Source: Undaria pinnatifida
Lineage: Eukaryota > Sar > Phaeophyceae > Laminariales > Alariaceae
Assembly: GCA_012845835.1 (NCBI GenBank)
Contig: JABAKD010000016.1
Coordinates: 17,017,625-17,081,624 of the forward strand
Length of the DNA: 64,000 nucleotides
Reading direction: 5' to 3'
A program made the position numbers and the translations under genes. Below the pieces are notes generated by a model. It had not been told where the DNA came from and searched no databases. It saw only the letters and a list, made by a program, of their open reading frames with translations. This document shows, piece by piece, positions 8,198 to 19,429 of this stretch. Every line of letters begins with the position of its first letter. Position 1 is the first letter of the stretch.

Positions 8198-11100
8198 ATG
8201 TCTAGGCGACGCAAGCCGGGGAGGGGGGGGCTGGAAGTAATCCAGCGGCTGCAGCAGCGCGTGTCAGAGGGGGAGTACTACGAGGCGCTGCAACTGTACA
8301 AGACATCCTACTCTCGACTGAAGGCTCAGGGGAAGCTCGACGATGCGGAGGAGCTGCTTGCTACAGGCGCTATCGCAATGTCGAAGGAAAACGAGGTATG
8401 ATAGAGGTCACAGGATTGTGTGTCATGTGCAGAAGAGCTGTGTCGCATCTGGGGGTAGACGGAGTGAGAGCTGTGACGTGAGTGGAGTGTATTAGGTTGT
8501 CGATTGGCGTCGCACGAGCGGAGTCTATCGATGTACCGTTCGGTACCTGCTGGTCTGCTGTGTGCTCATCTGTGTAGTAGCGTGCCCATATCATACCTTA
8601 CTGCAGCAGTTGTCACTACTCGTATGCGTGCGGCAGAAAATATGTGTCGCATTTAGTGGTGGAGGGGGTGGGACGTGTGGTGTGACTGGGATGAATGGTG
8701 TGATCGCTCGGCGTTGCACGCGCTCCCGTTGCGGAGTCAATCGACGAGAAAATGGCAATTCAAAGCCAGACGAGAATGCTCATGCACTTGAGCCGCTGTT
8801 GCTCAGCAGTGGTGCACTGCAGAACTCCATACTGCGGCAGTCGTAACGTAAGCTTCTCTGCTTCCGCAGGGTATTTTTTGCTGTAGTCTACTGTTGCCGC
8901 ACTTCTGCTGTATACCAGTATACCTGTACCGCATACCCGGCTTATCGAGCTGCGATACTGGTACTGTCGATACCGCTGTACATGCAGCAACGTTAGAAGT
9001 CCCGCGCAGCAACGGTGCTACTTGTAGACGGCGGCAAGAGTCAAGAGGCCACGGCGTTGAAAATGTGCGCCGCGACACAACCCTTGCACCAATTCCCCTC
9101 CCCACCCCAACCTCGCCCCCGTCCCCCCCCCTCCCCGGTATCCTTCCCCACCTCCGAACCCGGACCTAACTAAATTGAACGCTGCGACCGAGTGAGGGCT
9201 GCTGATCATCGCGAGCAACGCCCAGAATCATGCCCCTCCCCCCCCATTGAAAATGTCGATATTGGGAATAACAGTGGAACTCCGTCTCAAAAGGGATGCG
9301 TGCTCACTGGTCAACTGACTACGACAAGCCACAAATGAGTACGCCCCCCCCCCCCCTCCCCCCGCCCCTCGCCACGCTCACCCCCACCCCCTCCCCTGCC
9401 CTCCCGCTGACCAACCCGGACCTTGACCCAGCGCAATGACACCATGGGCTTGGTGCTGCTGATCATCACTACGATAGCACATCCCGATTCCCGAGCTTCC
9501 TCCCCCTAATCCACCCCGGCCGGGCATTGTAAGGATGCGAGGGTCCATGGTCATACGACTACGGCTATGCATGACATGAGTACACCCCACCCACTCCTCC
9601 CCCCCCCCCCCTCATCCCCGCCCCCCATACCCCAATCCCAGCTCCAACCTCGACCCCAACCCCAACCCCAACCCCATCCCCGACCTCGCTGTTGTTTATT
9701 TTCGTTCGATCTCTCTTTTTCCCTCCGTCCGACCAACCCGGACCTTCCTCAGCTGAACGCCGCTACGGAGTTGGGGCTGCTGATCGTCACGAGCTTCGAA
9801 GAGAACAAGCGAATCGTGGACGAGGCTCGACTTTCGCAGCTGAAGAAGGTAGCGGAGGCGATGACCCCCGGGGTGGAGATGTCGGAGTACCTGCGTCGCG
9901 CCATCAAGTGAGGGGGTAACTTTTTATAGAGACGCGAGTTTGTCGGTGAGAAACGAAAGAAAACCACAGGCCCGACACTGTTGTTGTTATTTTTTTGTAT
10001 TAACTCGTCATCGCCAAACTGAGGTCCGTGGTCACAGGACAGGCTCCAGCCACTCTGGAGTGGAAGAATACCTCAGGAAAAAAGCGAAACAAACTACTGT
10101 ATGTACTAGGACGTGTGAGTTGGCACAAGTCGGTGACTCGGTTTTGGTTTTCAAGGTATCACAGTCAGTTGCGCGCGGTAACGGAAGGAGTTCTTCATGT
10201 TTACATCTTGCTGGTGCGTGTGCGGCTCGGTATGTACTGCTGTTAGATAAATTGCCAGTATTAGTAGCTGCAGTATCATGAGTACTATACTTTATACAGG
10301 GTATGCTGCGTGCTCGTATCGTGTAGCGGTAATAACGGCGACATGCCTCCCATGCAATGGAAACCCTTCTGTGTTATGTGATATGTTCGGCAATAACGGC
10401 AGCATGCACCCCATATAGTGGAACTCCTGCTGTGCTATCATACATGTTCGGCAACGGCGGCAGGTGGACGAACAAACGCCTATTACGGGGGACCCTAGTA
10501 AATAGGACCTACGGTGGACACAAAAACCTATATATTCATATATTTTTACCAACAATATTTGGTCCTATTTACTATCGTCCTCCGTAATAGATGGAAGGAG
10601 CCTATTAGCTAAGGCTCATTATTGGGGATCCCTCTATAGTGCCGGTTACCCGCTATGGCGCCTGTGAATTTACGTGGCACAGATGGAAACAACCAGTATT
10701 AACAGTGGCCGTATGCGAGGTAGTGCTGGTTGCCGCTATAGTGCCGGGGTACTTCCGGCTGGCGCATACCGGCGCCACGTATGTATAGAGGGTCGCTACT
10801 GTATTGGCAAATGTAGTTGTACTGCATGCTCATATCGTGTAACGGCGACATACCTCCCACGCATTGGAACTTCTGTTGAACTATGTTCGGCAACGGCCGC
10901 AGGTGGACGAGCAACACCCAGATGCAAGGGGCCTACGAGCTAAGGCTCATCATGGCGCGCGCAGCAGTCTCCACCGGAAACCTTGCGGAAGCCGCGAGGT
11001 AACTTTTTTCGACTGTCCGTCTGTTTTTGGTATTTACCAGGGTATGCCTGCCTGCCTGCCTGCCTGTGTCTAGGTGTCTGTCTGTCTGGCTGCCTGTCTG

Positions 11101-14100
11101 CCTGCTTGCCTGTGTCTAGCTGTCTGGCTGCCTGTTTGGCTGCCTGTTTGGCTGCCTGTCTGACTATGTGTTGGTAGTTATGAACCTCCGTTTGTCCATC
11201 TGTATATCTGTCAATTCATACTTTTGTGCGTTTTTTTTCTTGCTTGCCTGGTACTTGTTATGTTTTGTTTATGTGTGCTTCGTACGTATGCCTACATGTG
11301 CGGCTACCTTTCTAGCAAAAGTGTCTCATTTAACTCTACAACGTGTCTCTGTTCAATCTGTATTGTCTCTGCCAAGTCTAAAATGCCTGTACGATTAACT
11401 CTATCGTGTCTCTATTAAATCTATAATGTCTGGTACTGTTTGTATTCGTTTTATCAACTCTATAATGTCTACCTCGGTATATTATCAACTATAATCAACT
11501 AAAATCACAGGTACTTCGCCGTCTCTGGGAATCCTACGGAGTACGCGGCTCTTGTCCAGCAGTGGTCTAAAAGTGGATACCCATCGGAGCGGGACTTGTT
11601 TCTCTGCAGGGCGGTGCTTCACACGCTGTCGTTTGACAGGTACCAAGAGAACGATTGGACGGGGGCCGGGGGGGGGAGGGGAGGAGAAGGGATGAGCAGG
11701 GGTCGTGAGCGTGACAATATCCTACTGTTCTGTTCATTGTAGTGTATGTGTAGTGCGTGTGTGTCACTTAGATTTTACTTGGGTTTTTTTAACTTCGATT
11801 TTGACTTGATTTTGACTTTGACTTTAATGTTGACGTTGATTTCGATTTTGGTTTTGCTTTTGATTTCATTTTTTTTTTTGGGGGGGGGCGCTTTCAAGTT
11901 GACCACTATTTTTGTGATTACACCCCCGCTTTCCTTTCGCTTTGTTCTTTACTCTCTGCTTTGTGCTGATTTTGATTGTCCCCTTGGCGACTCAGCCAGA
12001 CACAGACGAAAACATCACGAGTGTGGTTTATGGATCGGCCTTTGTGGTGTGATAGCGCGCGCCGTGCAATCACGTGGTATCGTACAGCGCACGTGTCGTG
12101 CAACTCGTCTCGTTGAATTGGCGGTACTCCTGATGTGTTTTTTTTTTTTTTTCTAAATTATCTTTTCAGACTGTGGCTGCAGTAAAGTGGTCATTTTTGG
12201 CGCCTCGTTTGCCGTGGCTACGAGTACGGCAAGGGGAGTCATATCTAGGGCCTCTTTTTTTGGTGGCTCGGGATCACTCGCGCGTGTGACCCCCCCATCG
12301 ACTTGGCTGTCTTAACGCCTTTTCAACCGGAGACCCTTGTTGGGGACACATTTACTTGAAGCTAGTAGGGGGAGAGATTTCGGGGCTCTAAAGGAGTTGA
12401 GCTAACTAGTGGTTTTCGTGCTATTTTTTTTTCTGTCGATATGAAACCGCCATGGATTGGTCGACTACGCCGCGCCAAAACGAATCGGCTACCGTCTTTT
12501 TTTCATTTGAGGTGCAAAGTTTTTCTCGGGCGAGTGCCTCAAACCCATTATCGAAGAAAGGGGGTACCCCCCCCCCCCTCCCTACCTTAGTGATGGCCAT
12601 TCTTTCTGTGCCACCATACCCCGGCCGCATGGGTTGCTTTCGCAGGGTCGACGCTGAAGTGGCCCGGTTTTGTTTTTGCGACACATTTTCTCACAAGAAG
12701 GCCTTATTTTAATTTTTGATCAGATTGTTTTTGATTTTTTTGCATGTGGATATAGACGAGCTTCCGTTTGTGAGATGTGGTTGGCTTCAAATCGCGGAGG
12801 GTCGTCGTAAGCATGAAAAGGAGTAAAACGCTCTTGACCAAAAAAAAACGGAAAAAATGGAATTAGCCACCGCGCAAGTAGCCCACCAGCAAGTAACACC
12901 AACCAGCCGAAACGGGTTTATTGTTTGAGGTCTACATCTGCATGCTTTGGCTTTTTGTTGCTTTGTTTTGTGTGATGCGAGGACGAAGGTACGTTTTTTC
13001 TTGAACGTGCATGGCGCTGTGTGTGAAATCACGCTCTCTAAGGTCATCGTTTGTTTTTGTACAATACCAGTACGAAAGTTGTGTTTTTCTTGCGCATGGC
13101 TTTGTTTCATGCCCGTAAGTTCTTCGGCCGCATGTCCCCATTTTTTTTTGCCGCAGAACGGATGACGCCGCGGCGTTATTTGACGCGAGTGCGACGGCGA
13201 TGCTGGATGCCGCCAAGTCGGCGGGATCGGACGGGTCGGCCGAGCAAGCCGTACTAGAGTCGCCGCTGTGCCACTTCACGCGGTGAGGACGGGGAGAATG
13301 CCTCAGTCGGGGGAATTTTCTCGGGGTGCTCGTGCGGTAGGGGGATCCCACTAATGCCGGTTGAATAGTGACCCTCGCTCTATAGTGCGGGTTGAATATT
13401 GCCCCTTTGCTCTATAGTGCCGGTTAAACAGTGACCCTTCGCTCTATAGTGCCGGTTGAATAGTGTCCCTCCGCTCTATAGTGCCGGTTGAACAGTGACC
13501 CTTCGCTCTATAGTGCGGGTTGAACAGTGCCCCTTCGCTCTATAGTGCCGGTTGAACAGTAACTCTCCGCTCTATAGTGCCGGTTGAATAATGCCCCGTC
13601 GCTCTATAGTACCGGTTGAACAATAACCCTTCGCTCTATAGTACCGGTTGAACAGTGTCCCTTCCCTCTATTAATATTGTGCCGGTGAAGCTGCTTGTCA
13701 CGGCTTGAACTCCCCATAGTAACCTTGTGTCCAATAGTGCCGGTGCCCTGAACAGTACCAGTATGCTCCCCCCTCTGTACGTGTTGTTGGAGCCTGTCCT
13801 TGTGACCACGGACTAGATCTTGGTGATGAGTTGACCTTAAAACAGCAGCAAGAACATGTGAAAAGCCCGTGTGATCGAACTCGATGGACTGCGCATGATG
13901 CTCCTATTTCAGTTGAAGGTGAACACACGATAAAACCAAAAAAACATTATGAAAAAAGCAGAGGGATACATGGAAAACTTTGTGTCTATCGAGACATCCC
14001 ACGACAAGGGTTGCATTTCTTGGGCCAAACGTTTCGAAGCTGTTGAGCGGCTCTTCAAGGGTTGGGACACTCTGCTAGTAGGAAAATTTCACGAGTAGAT

Positions 14101-16620
14101 TTGTTTTAGGAATAGCCCATGGAAAACTTTGTCGGATTGCGCTAAAGAATATCTTCGAAAGTCAGTTTCGGGTGGTGTTGATATTGAGCTCTCCTCATGC
14201 TCGAGGAGGTCAGAAACTTCTCGGAATCTGCCTCATCCCCTGCCGCAGGAAGAGTCTAGTCGTGGGTTCCGATTACGATTATCCCACACAATGCATCCCA
14301 CTTTGAAAAAGCCTTCTGACAGTTAATAAAACCCAACAATTCGGGCAGTCGCGCAATGCGTAAAAAGGCCATGTGCGCTGCGAGTAGACGAGGCGAGAAT
14401 TGCAACAACGTTCGATCGAGCCAAGGCGAGAGGGACGAGTCCAGAACTTGATGCTTTTTCGAGAAGCGAAGGCCAGCGTCTTAATTTTGACAGCGCCAGC
14501 CCAATAACAGAGACACCCACCCCTTTGGAGTTGCCTGAAGAGCGTCCGCCGATCACCAACGCAAACAAAATTTGACGATGTCCAGTTGCCAATTTCCTTG
14601 TGCGTGAGTTCCTCGCTAGCTAAGGCCAATGCTTTTGCGGTAGCGGCGTCACTTTTTTTTTTTTTGCAGTGGCTCGGCGTTGGGCTGCGAAAGCAACTGA
14701 GTTAAATCTACACACGGCGCGTATGAAAATACGTGGAAGTGTGGTGAGCTAAAGCTTTATTTTTCCCCATCCGCCGGAGGATAAAAAAAAGAAAAAAAAA
14801 TGCAGTGGCTCGGGATTACTCGCGCGAGTGACCCCCCCCCCCTTTTCCTTTCCGGTCTCAAGCTTTCGCGCTCGTTTAGCTGAATCCGCGATGGAATCTT
14901 GGGCTACGCTGCGCCAAAAAGCACCGAAAAAAGTTTCTTGTTCAGTGAAGTACAGAGTCAGTCACTCGTGCGAGTGGCTCAAACCCGGTAGGAAAGGTTG
15001 CCACAGGCTCGTCGTGCTTCTTTGTAGCGTGAACAAAAAAAAAAACACGCCTATCATCCTCGATGCCTTCTTCAAATCCCATGCTGACGTTCTTCTGCCC
15101 CCGTCTCCTGATTACGGTACGCGAGAGCACTCGAGAAGCTCTTATTTTAGGCCGGACTCAAGTTATTATACTTGGGTATATGAGGCAGGGCGTATCCTGC
15201 GCTAATTTCAGTGTTGAAATTAATGGCTTTCTTGCTTTTCAAGCCTAGTCGAGCCAATTGGTCTTGACTCTATTTCTCGAGTGCTTTCCCTGTATGTATA
15301 CTCTTATTTATACTCTTGATAACATCAATAGTCTAGTATCCTCTCATCATTTCTGCCGGGTTTTATTTCTATCGTTTTTGTTTGTATCACTTGTCAGATT
15401 TGTCGTGGAGCTCTGCCAGGTTAGGAGCCTCGCGGGCGCCCCATCGCAGGAGATGGTGTTAGCGTTCGGCAAGCTCAGGGAAGGGTACCAGGCTTCGCTC
15501 GACCGCGATTCGCATCTAGAGGACGTGAGTCAAGTCATCGCCTCGAGCACCGCGTCGAGTCGTGCCGAGTCGGGTTGTGTCACACCCGATTCCCGCCCTC
15601 TTGCCGCTCTATTTTTTGTTTCTTGTCGTTTTGTTGAGTTGTTTTTGTGTTTTATTGTTCCTTGTTGCTTGCTCTTGCTTCTTGATTCGGAGGAAGGGGT
15701 CTAAGCTTCGCTTGCCTGCCATTCGCGGCCAGAAGGCGTAAGTCTTTTTGCTGCAGCCGAGTTATTATCAAAAGTCTTGTTTGGGATATATTTCGAGTTG
15801 CGTTGTAATTATCGTTTTCTGATTCTCGTGGGATAATGGAGAGTTCCTCCCCTCGGCCAGATACATCTACGGCAGCCTCCTTCAATATACTGTATGGGAA
15901 AGGAAGTCAACAACGTTCTGACGTGGTTTACCAAAAGCCGGCAACCACTCTCTGTCTGCTTGCTCACGCTCTTAGCAAGAACCCCCCGACTCGCTCGCGT
16001 TCGGCGTAGGTCTGCTGGCCTGCACGTAAGGTCTTCTCCACCAAGACTGGTCGTCCTCGTTTCTATACGTATTTGTTTTTTTGTTCATCCCTTCTATAAT
16101 CTGGTACTTTTCTTTCCCCTTTTTCCTCCCTAGACGTTACTCGGATCCGGGGTCACTAAGCAGGCTCTCTCCCCTCTCCCCACTACGGTACGCGCCTTCA
16201 TGTTTACCGCGAGAAGACTCCACCTATTTCTTCCCTCGTCGACTCGCATCGAATTTCTATGCTTCCACTCGGACCTAGATCCCCGCCAGACCTGCGCCTC
16301 ATTATGTGTTTACCAGTTAACCGGTTTTTTCCCGTGACTGAGCTTCCGGCGGCCGTAACTAGGCCTGGATTAACCTATCAAGTTCTTCTGGGTAAGGTAT
16401 CCAGAGTTTCTCGTCCCTGACAAAAAAATGGACCCCTCTGCCATGGCGTGATTCCGCACAATCCCCACCTCTCAACACCCCCCCCCCCCCCTCCGCCCAT
16501 TTTCGTTTTTGCTTTCCGTTGCAGCTGCTGAACCGAATAGGCGACGTGCACTTTGGCATCAAGCCGCCCCAGGCTGGCGGGCTTATGGGCATGCTGGGGC
16601 AGCTCATGGGGGGGATGTGA
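8198..16620 (+). CDS. GET4: GET4, tail-anchored protein insertion factor (7 exons)
   Basis: GET4 is the alpha-solenoid subunit of the cytosolic complex that hands tail-anchored proteins to the GET3/TRC40 ATPase. Exons: 8198-8395, 9753-9907, 10903-10998, 11511-11639, 13157-13282, 15398-15524, 16525-16620. All introns are GT-AG and phases join exactly, giving 308 aa; the human protein has about 327. Family landmarks are YYEALQLYKT with GKLDDAEELL (exon 1), AARYFAVSG (exons 3-4), GYPSERDLFLCRAVL (exon 4), the GYQASLDRDSHLED tail of the solenoid (exon 6) and LLNRIGDVHFGI (exon 7), matching the YLDRIGQLFFG of animals. The ATG at 8198 was chosen because similarity starts right after it. The introns hold several decayed copies of GET4 exon edges. 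Family assignment is from remembered conservation, not a search. Confidence 0.9.
8400..8745 (+). repeat. intron 1 tandem duplication, diverged
   Basis: The stretch at about 8440-8540 (GTGTCGCATCTGG to GGAGTCTATCGATG) recurs at about 8643-8745 (GTGTCGCATTTAG to GGAGTCAATCGACG). These are two copies about 200 bp apart, entirely inside GET4 intron 1. Confidence 0.55.
9155..9475 (+). repeat. two decayed copies of the GET4 exon 2 start, in intron 1
   Basis: The true exon 2 boundary region (9729-9800, GACCAACCCGGACCTTCCTC to GGGCTGCTGATCGTCAC) has relatives at 9155-9222 and 9404-9475. Both keep CCCGGACCT and GCTGCTGATCATC but have lost the acceptor and the frame. C-rich DNA and a GGATGCGAG/GTGCTC...ATGAGTACGCC segment lie between units, with a period of roughly 250-325 bp. 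Confidence 0.7.
10314..10480 (+). repeat. copy of the GET4 exon 3 acceptor region, in intron 2
   Basis: GTTCGGCAACGGCGGCAG then GTGGACGAACAA at 10446-10475 matches the real acceptor GTTCGGCAACGGCCGCAG then GTGGACGAGCAA at 10885-10914. Upstream sequence also matches (10314-10370 against 10806-10870: CATATCGTGTAACGGCGACAT type). A third, weaker unit lies at 10374-10400. Confidence 0.7.
11043..11165 (+). repeat. degenerate (TGCC/TGTC)n microsatellite
   Basis: A tetranucleotide array of TGCC and TGTC with interruptions, inside GET4 intron 3. Confidence 0.8.
12170..12610 (+). mobile_element. R4-related element in GET4 intron 4, with nested R3
   Basis: GGCTCGGGATCACTCGCGCG (about 12266) and the second hallmark TCTCGGGCGAGTGCCTCAAA (about 12525) are spaced as in 14801-15000 and 39293-39760. 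It shares GAATCGGCTACC-type and CGCGCCAAAACG-type blocks with 14890-14930. R3 (12312-12400) interrupts it. Confidence 0.5.
12312..12400 (-). mobile_element. R3 TTAA MITE copy
   Basis: It starts TTAACGCCTTTTCAACC and ends GGGGCTCTAAAGGAGTTGA. One TTAA is mutated to TTGA. Orientation is opposite to the 4739 copy. It lies in GET4 intron 4. Confidence 0.6.
13345..13685 (+). repeat. 32-bp minisatellite, about 10 units
   Basis: The unit is TATAGTGCCGGTTGAAYAGT plus a GNCCCTTCGCTC-type tail, 32 bp, repeated with point differences inside GET4 intron 5. The same unit in inverse orientation forms the array at 60520-60870. Single related units occur near 10637 and 10735. Confidence 0.9.
14100..14664. 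other. GET4 intron 5 sequence with R6 fragments
   Basis: The blocks CTCGAGGAGGTCAGAAAC and CCCTGCCGCAGGAAGA near 14200-14250 resemble the end of R6, and GAGTTGCCTGAAG (14529) occurs again at 59268. Two overlapping minus-strand frames stay open for about 90-116 codons at 14279-14629; no family was recognised. Confidence 0.35.
14678..14800 (+). repeat. SINE-like R5 insertion with 13-bp target duplication
   Basis: It starts CGTTGGGCTGCGAAAGCAAC, ends CATCCGCCGGAGG and has an A-rich tail (14781-14800). It is flanked by exact direct repeats TGCAGTGGCTCGG at 14665-14677 and 14801-14813. Tail plus target duplication indicate LINE-type retrotransposition into an R4 element in GET4 intron 5. Confidence 0.8.
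14801..15010 (+). mobile_element. R4-family element split by R5
   Basis: CTCGGGATTACTCGCGCGAG (14811) and the mate GTCACTCGTGCGAGTGGCTC (about 14950) mark R4. The interior CTACGCTGCGCCAAAA matches the 12460 copy. R5 has inserted at its left side. Confidence 0.55.
15691..15744 (+). repeat. copy of the GET4 exon 6 end with donor, in intron 6
   Basis: GCTTCGCTTGCCTGCCATTC to GGCGTAAGTC matches the real exon 6 end and donor at 15492-15531 (GCTTCGCTCGACCGCGATTC to GGACGTGAGTC) at about 30 of 40 positions. A GGAAGGG block precedes both. The copied donor remains a consensus GTAAGT. Confidence 0.6.
15890..16280 (+). repeat. dispersed repeats in GET4 intron 6
   Basis: 15950-16050 (CGACTCGCTCGCGTTCGGCG and CCACCAAGACTG) matches 45200-45275. 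16135-16225 (GGTCACTAAGCAGG, ACTACGGTACGCGCCTTCAT, CGCGAGAAGACT) matches 25430-25512 and weakly 24500-24545. No coding content. Confidence 0.5.
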
Positions 16621-16830
16621 TTGAAGGTGTTCTCAGTGCCATCATACATAGGTGCTGCTGAGTACCTGGTATACCAGAAACGCTATACCGAGAAATGACT
16701 GTGCACGCGTGTCTTCAGTAGGGTGTATCGTACCCTGGTGAACCCGGGTACGAAACCTTGTTGATTTGGTCATACTGGGTAGGTACTCGTGTACCGCGAG
16801 AGTATATACGAAGTACCCTTCTACAATGAG

Positions 16831-16910
16831 GCTGCCCCAGGCGGGCAGGCGGGCGGCGGGCAGGCTGATGGGTAAGCTGGGACAGCTCATGGGGGGGGCG
16901 TGATTGGAAT
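16831..16910 (+). repeat. duplicated fragment of GET4 exon 7, downstream
   Basis: CTGCCCCAGGCGGGC to GGGACAGCTCATGGGGGG then GCGTGATTGGA copies the last exon (CCGCCCCAGGCTGGC to GGGGCAGCTCATGGGGGG then GATGTGATTGAA, 16564-16625). It even keeps the TGA stop context, 280 bp downstream. It is not part of the inferred mRNA. Confidence 0.75.
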
Positions 16911-16999
16911 TGATGTTGGGGTCGTCCCAACTAGGCTCTATATACGCGACTTTGTACCGAGAAGAAAGTTGTGCAAACAAGCGTGCGTATTTGTAGGGT

Positions 17000-17090
17000 A
17001 TGCATACTCTGTTAGGTTTGGTTATACTCGGGTAGGTATGTATACTCTGTTAGATTTGGTCATGCTCGGGTAGGTACCCGGGTATCATAA
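17000..17090 (+). repeat. tandem duplication of about 42 bp
   Basis: GTATGCATACTCTGTTAGG and GTATGTATACTCTGTTAGA open two consecutive copies, each followed by a TTTGGT.AT.CTCGGGTAGGTA block. Confidence 0.7.
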
Positions 17091-17099
17091 CCCCCGGAG

Positions 17100-18560
17100 C
17101 ATATTCCCTGCTAAAACACGCGTGGAATTGTGAGTGGTGATTGGCGTTACAGGTGTGGTCCCGTTTTCGTGCGGTACCCTCTAGTGCGGTATCCCAGTTT
17201 AGTGCGGTGATAATCTCTTGTCACGATCTTGCTCTTCCTTACAGAAGGCTAGTGTACGGCACCAATCCGGGATAGTGCGGGGTTCCACTTTAGTGCGGTT
17301 GTTGCTGTCTGGCAAGGCACCGCACTAATGAGGGGCCGCGCCTGTAGTTTTGTCATACGGTATGGGCCGACGAACAAGAAAACGAGTAATCTGAGCAAGG
17401 CTGAGCTAATTGAACCCTCGTCGCGACACGAACTTTGAGCAACATGAGCTAAATCGTTGTGCATTTTTCTTTATAGCGCATGTCGCTGAGGAGGATTTCT
17501 TGCGGTATCGAAATTTTCGTAAGCGTTTCCCTAAAAAAGCGAAGCTCAGTTTTTATACGAGTACCGTATCTGGAAAATGTCTGACGAAATGTAGTGAAGG
17601 CTTTACACGCCCTGGTCAGTATGATCTGCATGGCCTATAGTTCATGTTTCCTGGTGAGTCGTATGATCTGAATGATCTAGCTCATGTGTCCTGGGTTGGA
17701 TCTGTCCTGCACAGATCGTGGACACTCATAACCACAGATATAATAGGATCTAGATAATCCACACCGTGATCTACTGTGTCTGTTGTGTGGAAGGTTACAG
17801 CAACTACCACAAACTAAGCAATCAGGGCTGTGCCTGCTTTTTTCCCAGCCACGTGTTTGTTCGAAAAGTAAACTGCGCGTTGGAGTTGTTGCTCGACACG
17901 CGCGCTACGAAATACTTTTGTCCACTCTCGTCAAATTTGCTGGGAGACGCGCCTACATCCTGGCGGAACTATTTGCGTACCTCGAATATTTGTTGTTGAC
18001 CTTATCTATTTATTTTTTGTTTCATTTGCCATCTGACAATGTAGCGTGAGTGATAAAAACCAGAAACATGATGAAAGAACACAACATCCAGATGAAAGCG
18101 TGGTGTACGTCCGTTATGCGAAAAAAAAAACGTAATTCGGTATTAATTAATTGCGCTGGGTTTTACGCCAATTTACGGTACATCGGGGAAAAACACCACG
18201 AAAAATCTACCCAAAGAAAACTGCGGTATTCTTTAACTCTGTTACAGATCATTTCATTCAAGTATTGGGTTGGATGAGGCCTCCTGCTCCCGCCGGTGGT
18301 CCCACCCGAACTTCTCTCTTTTCTGACCACCAGCCTGGAGCCATGTCACCTCAACCCACCCAAACTTACATTACTTAAAATGGAACTTCGGCGACAAAAA
18401 ATCTTGTAAAAAAAAAAATATTGGCGAACAGCTGCGGCTGGCAGCGGCTGAATAACGCCCGAACGAATTAGTTGACTTGGCCGGCTCTTCCTTGTATGTG
18501 CGTATCAGTACTTCGTAGACGTACAGACTAAAAGGCACGCCAGATACTTTGGTTTGCACA
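17100..18560. other. intergenic, no gene recognised
   Basis: Several TAGTGCGG words occur at 17175-17340, resembling the 32-bp satellite core (ATAGTGCCGG). No ORF with a family signature was found on either strand. Confidence 0.4.
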
Positions 18561-18564
18561 TGAT

Positions 18565-19038
18565 ATGTATTTAAATTTTGCATTATCTTCGGTGGCCGAA
18601 GGTCTTTTCTTGCGCTTTCGACTGCGAGGCACGCAGGGGGCGCGCCAGGAATGCACGCCGATTCGATACAACGCACGCCTGGCTCCTTGCCGAGGTCCGT
18701 GGCACGTGCGCTTGTTCAAGGGCACCATTTCCGCTTCGACGAGCCGCGCAGGGCCATGGAAACCCACATCTAGAAAGTCATGTTCGGCTCCTCTTTTCGC
18801 ACGCTGTCTGGTGCTCCGCTTGCTTGCTGTTTTACTGGCATACCGCCGTCCGAGCGCTTTGATTCTTCTGGCAGTTGACGGCAGTTACGATGCAACACGA
18901 ATAGCTGCGCTGCAAGCTCTTCCATTGGCGCATGCTGCGGGGCACCGTAGATACGACCGGGAGCTGGTTTCAAAACTGGCGATTTCATTCAAGAAAAGTT
19001 GGGGGGGCTACCGTAGTAAGACTCTGCGAAAGACTTAG
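18565..19038 (+). other. ORF of 157 codons, coding status doubtful
   Basis: An arginine-rich frame without recognisable domain or splice context; the minus strand is also open for 79 codons here. Base composition alone could keep it open. It is recorded because it is the longest frame between GET4 and the 21.6 kb ORF. Confidence 0.15.
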
Positions 19039-19362
19039 GGCTAAAACGTTTCATAAATGACGGGGCTCCGTGACCCAACCTGGTGGGGGATTTTTCTCTT
19101 TTTTTTTGTACCTGGTACTTCGAAGTACCTTTTCTTCTTTGTGATTGTGTACCTAGAAGACTTAACTTTAACCCCTTTAGAGCCCTTAAACCCGTCCCTA
19201 TACTATTTCTAAGTAATTTTGTCCCCCAAACGGGTTTCCAGCCGTAGAGGCGTTAGGAGAATGGGATTGTTCATCGGGCTGCGGCGCAATTACTAGTTGT
19301 TTTTCCCCAGACCATTCGAGTGAGGAGTCTCTAAAAAAATTACTCAGCACCTCTACCGCCGT
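19034..19362 (-). mobile_element. R2 element, inverted, with nested R3
   Basis: Right side GCACCTCTACCGCCGTGTGT and left side CATAAATGACGGGGCTCC match the two ends of R2 in reverse. R3 (19168-19256) splits it. Confidence 0.55.
19168..19256 (+). mobile_element. R3 TTAA MITE copy
   Basis: TTAACCCCTTTAGAGCCC at the left, GCCGTAGAGGCGTTAG at the right; 89 bp, close to the 4739 copy. It lies inside an R2 element. Confidence 0.65.
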
Positions 19363-19429
19363 GTGTGTGGCATGCGTCCATTTGTGACAGCAGTCACTTA
19401 CGGTGCTCTTCTTGTGTGTACAACATGCT

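Noticed and set aside
13345-13685. Regular 32-bp periodicity reminiscent of a CRISPR array
   Set aside because: Units are contiguous with no unique spacers, and the host is a eukaryotic nucleus; it is a minisatellite.
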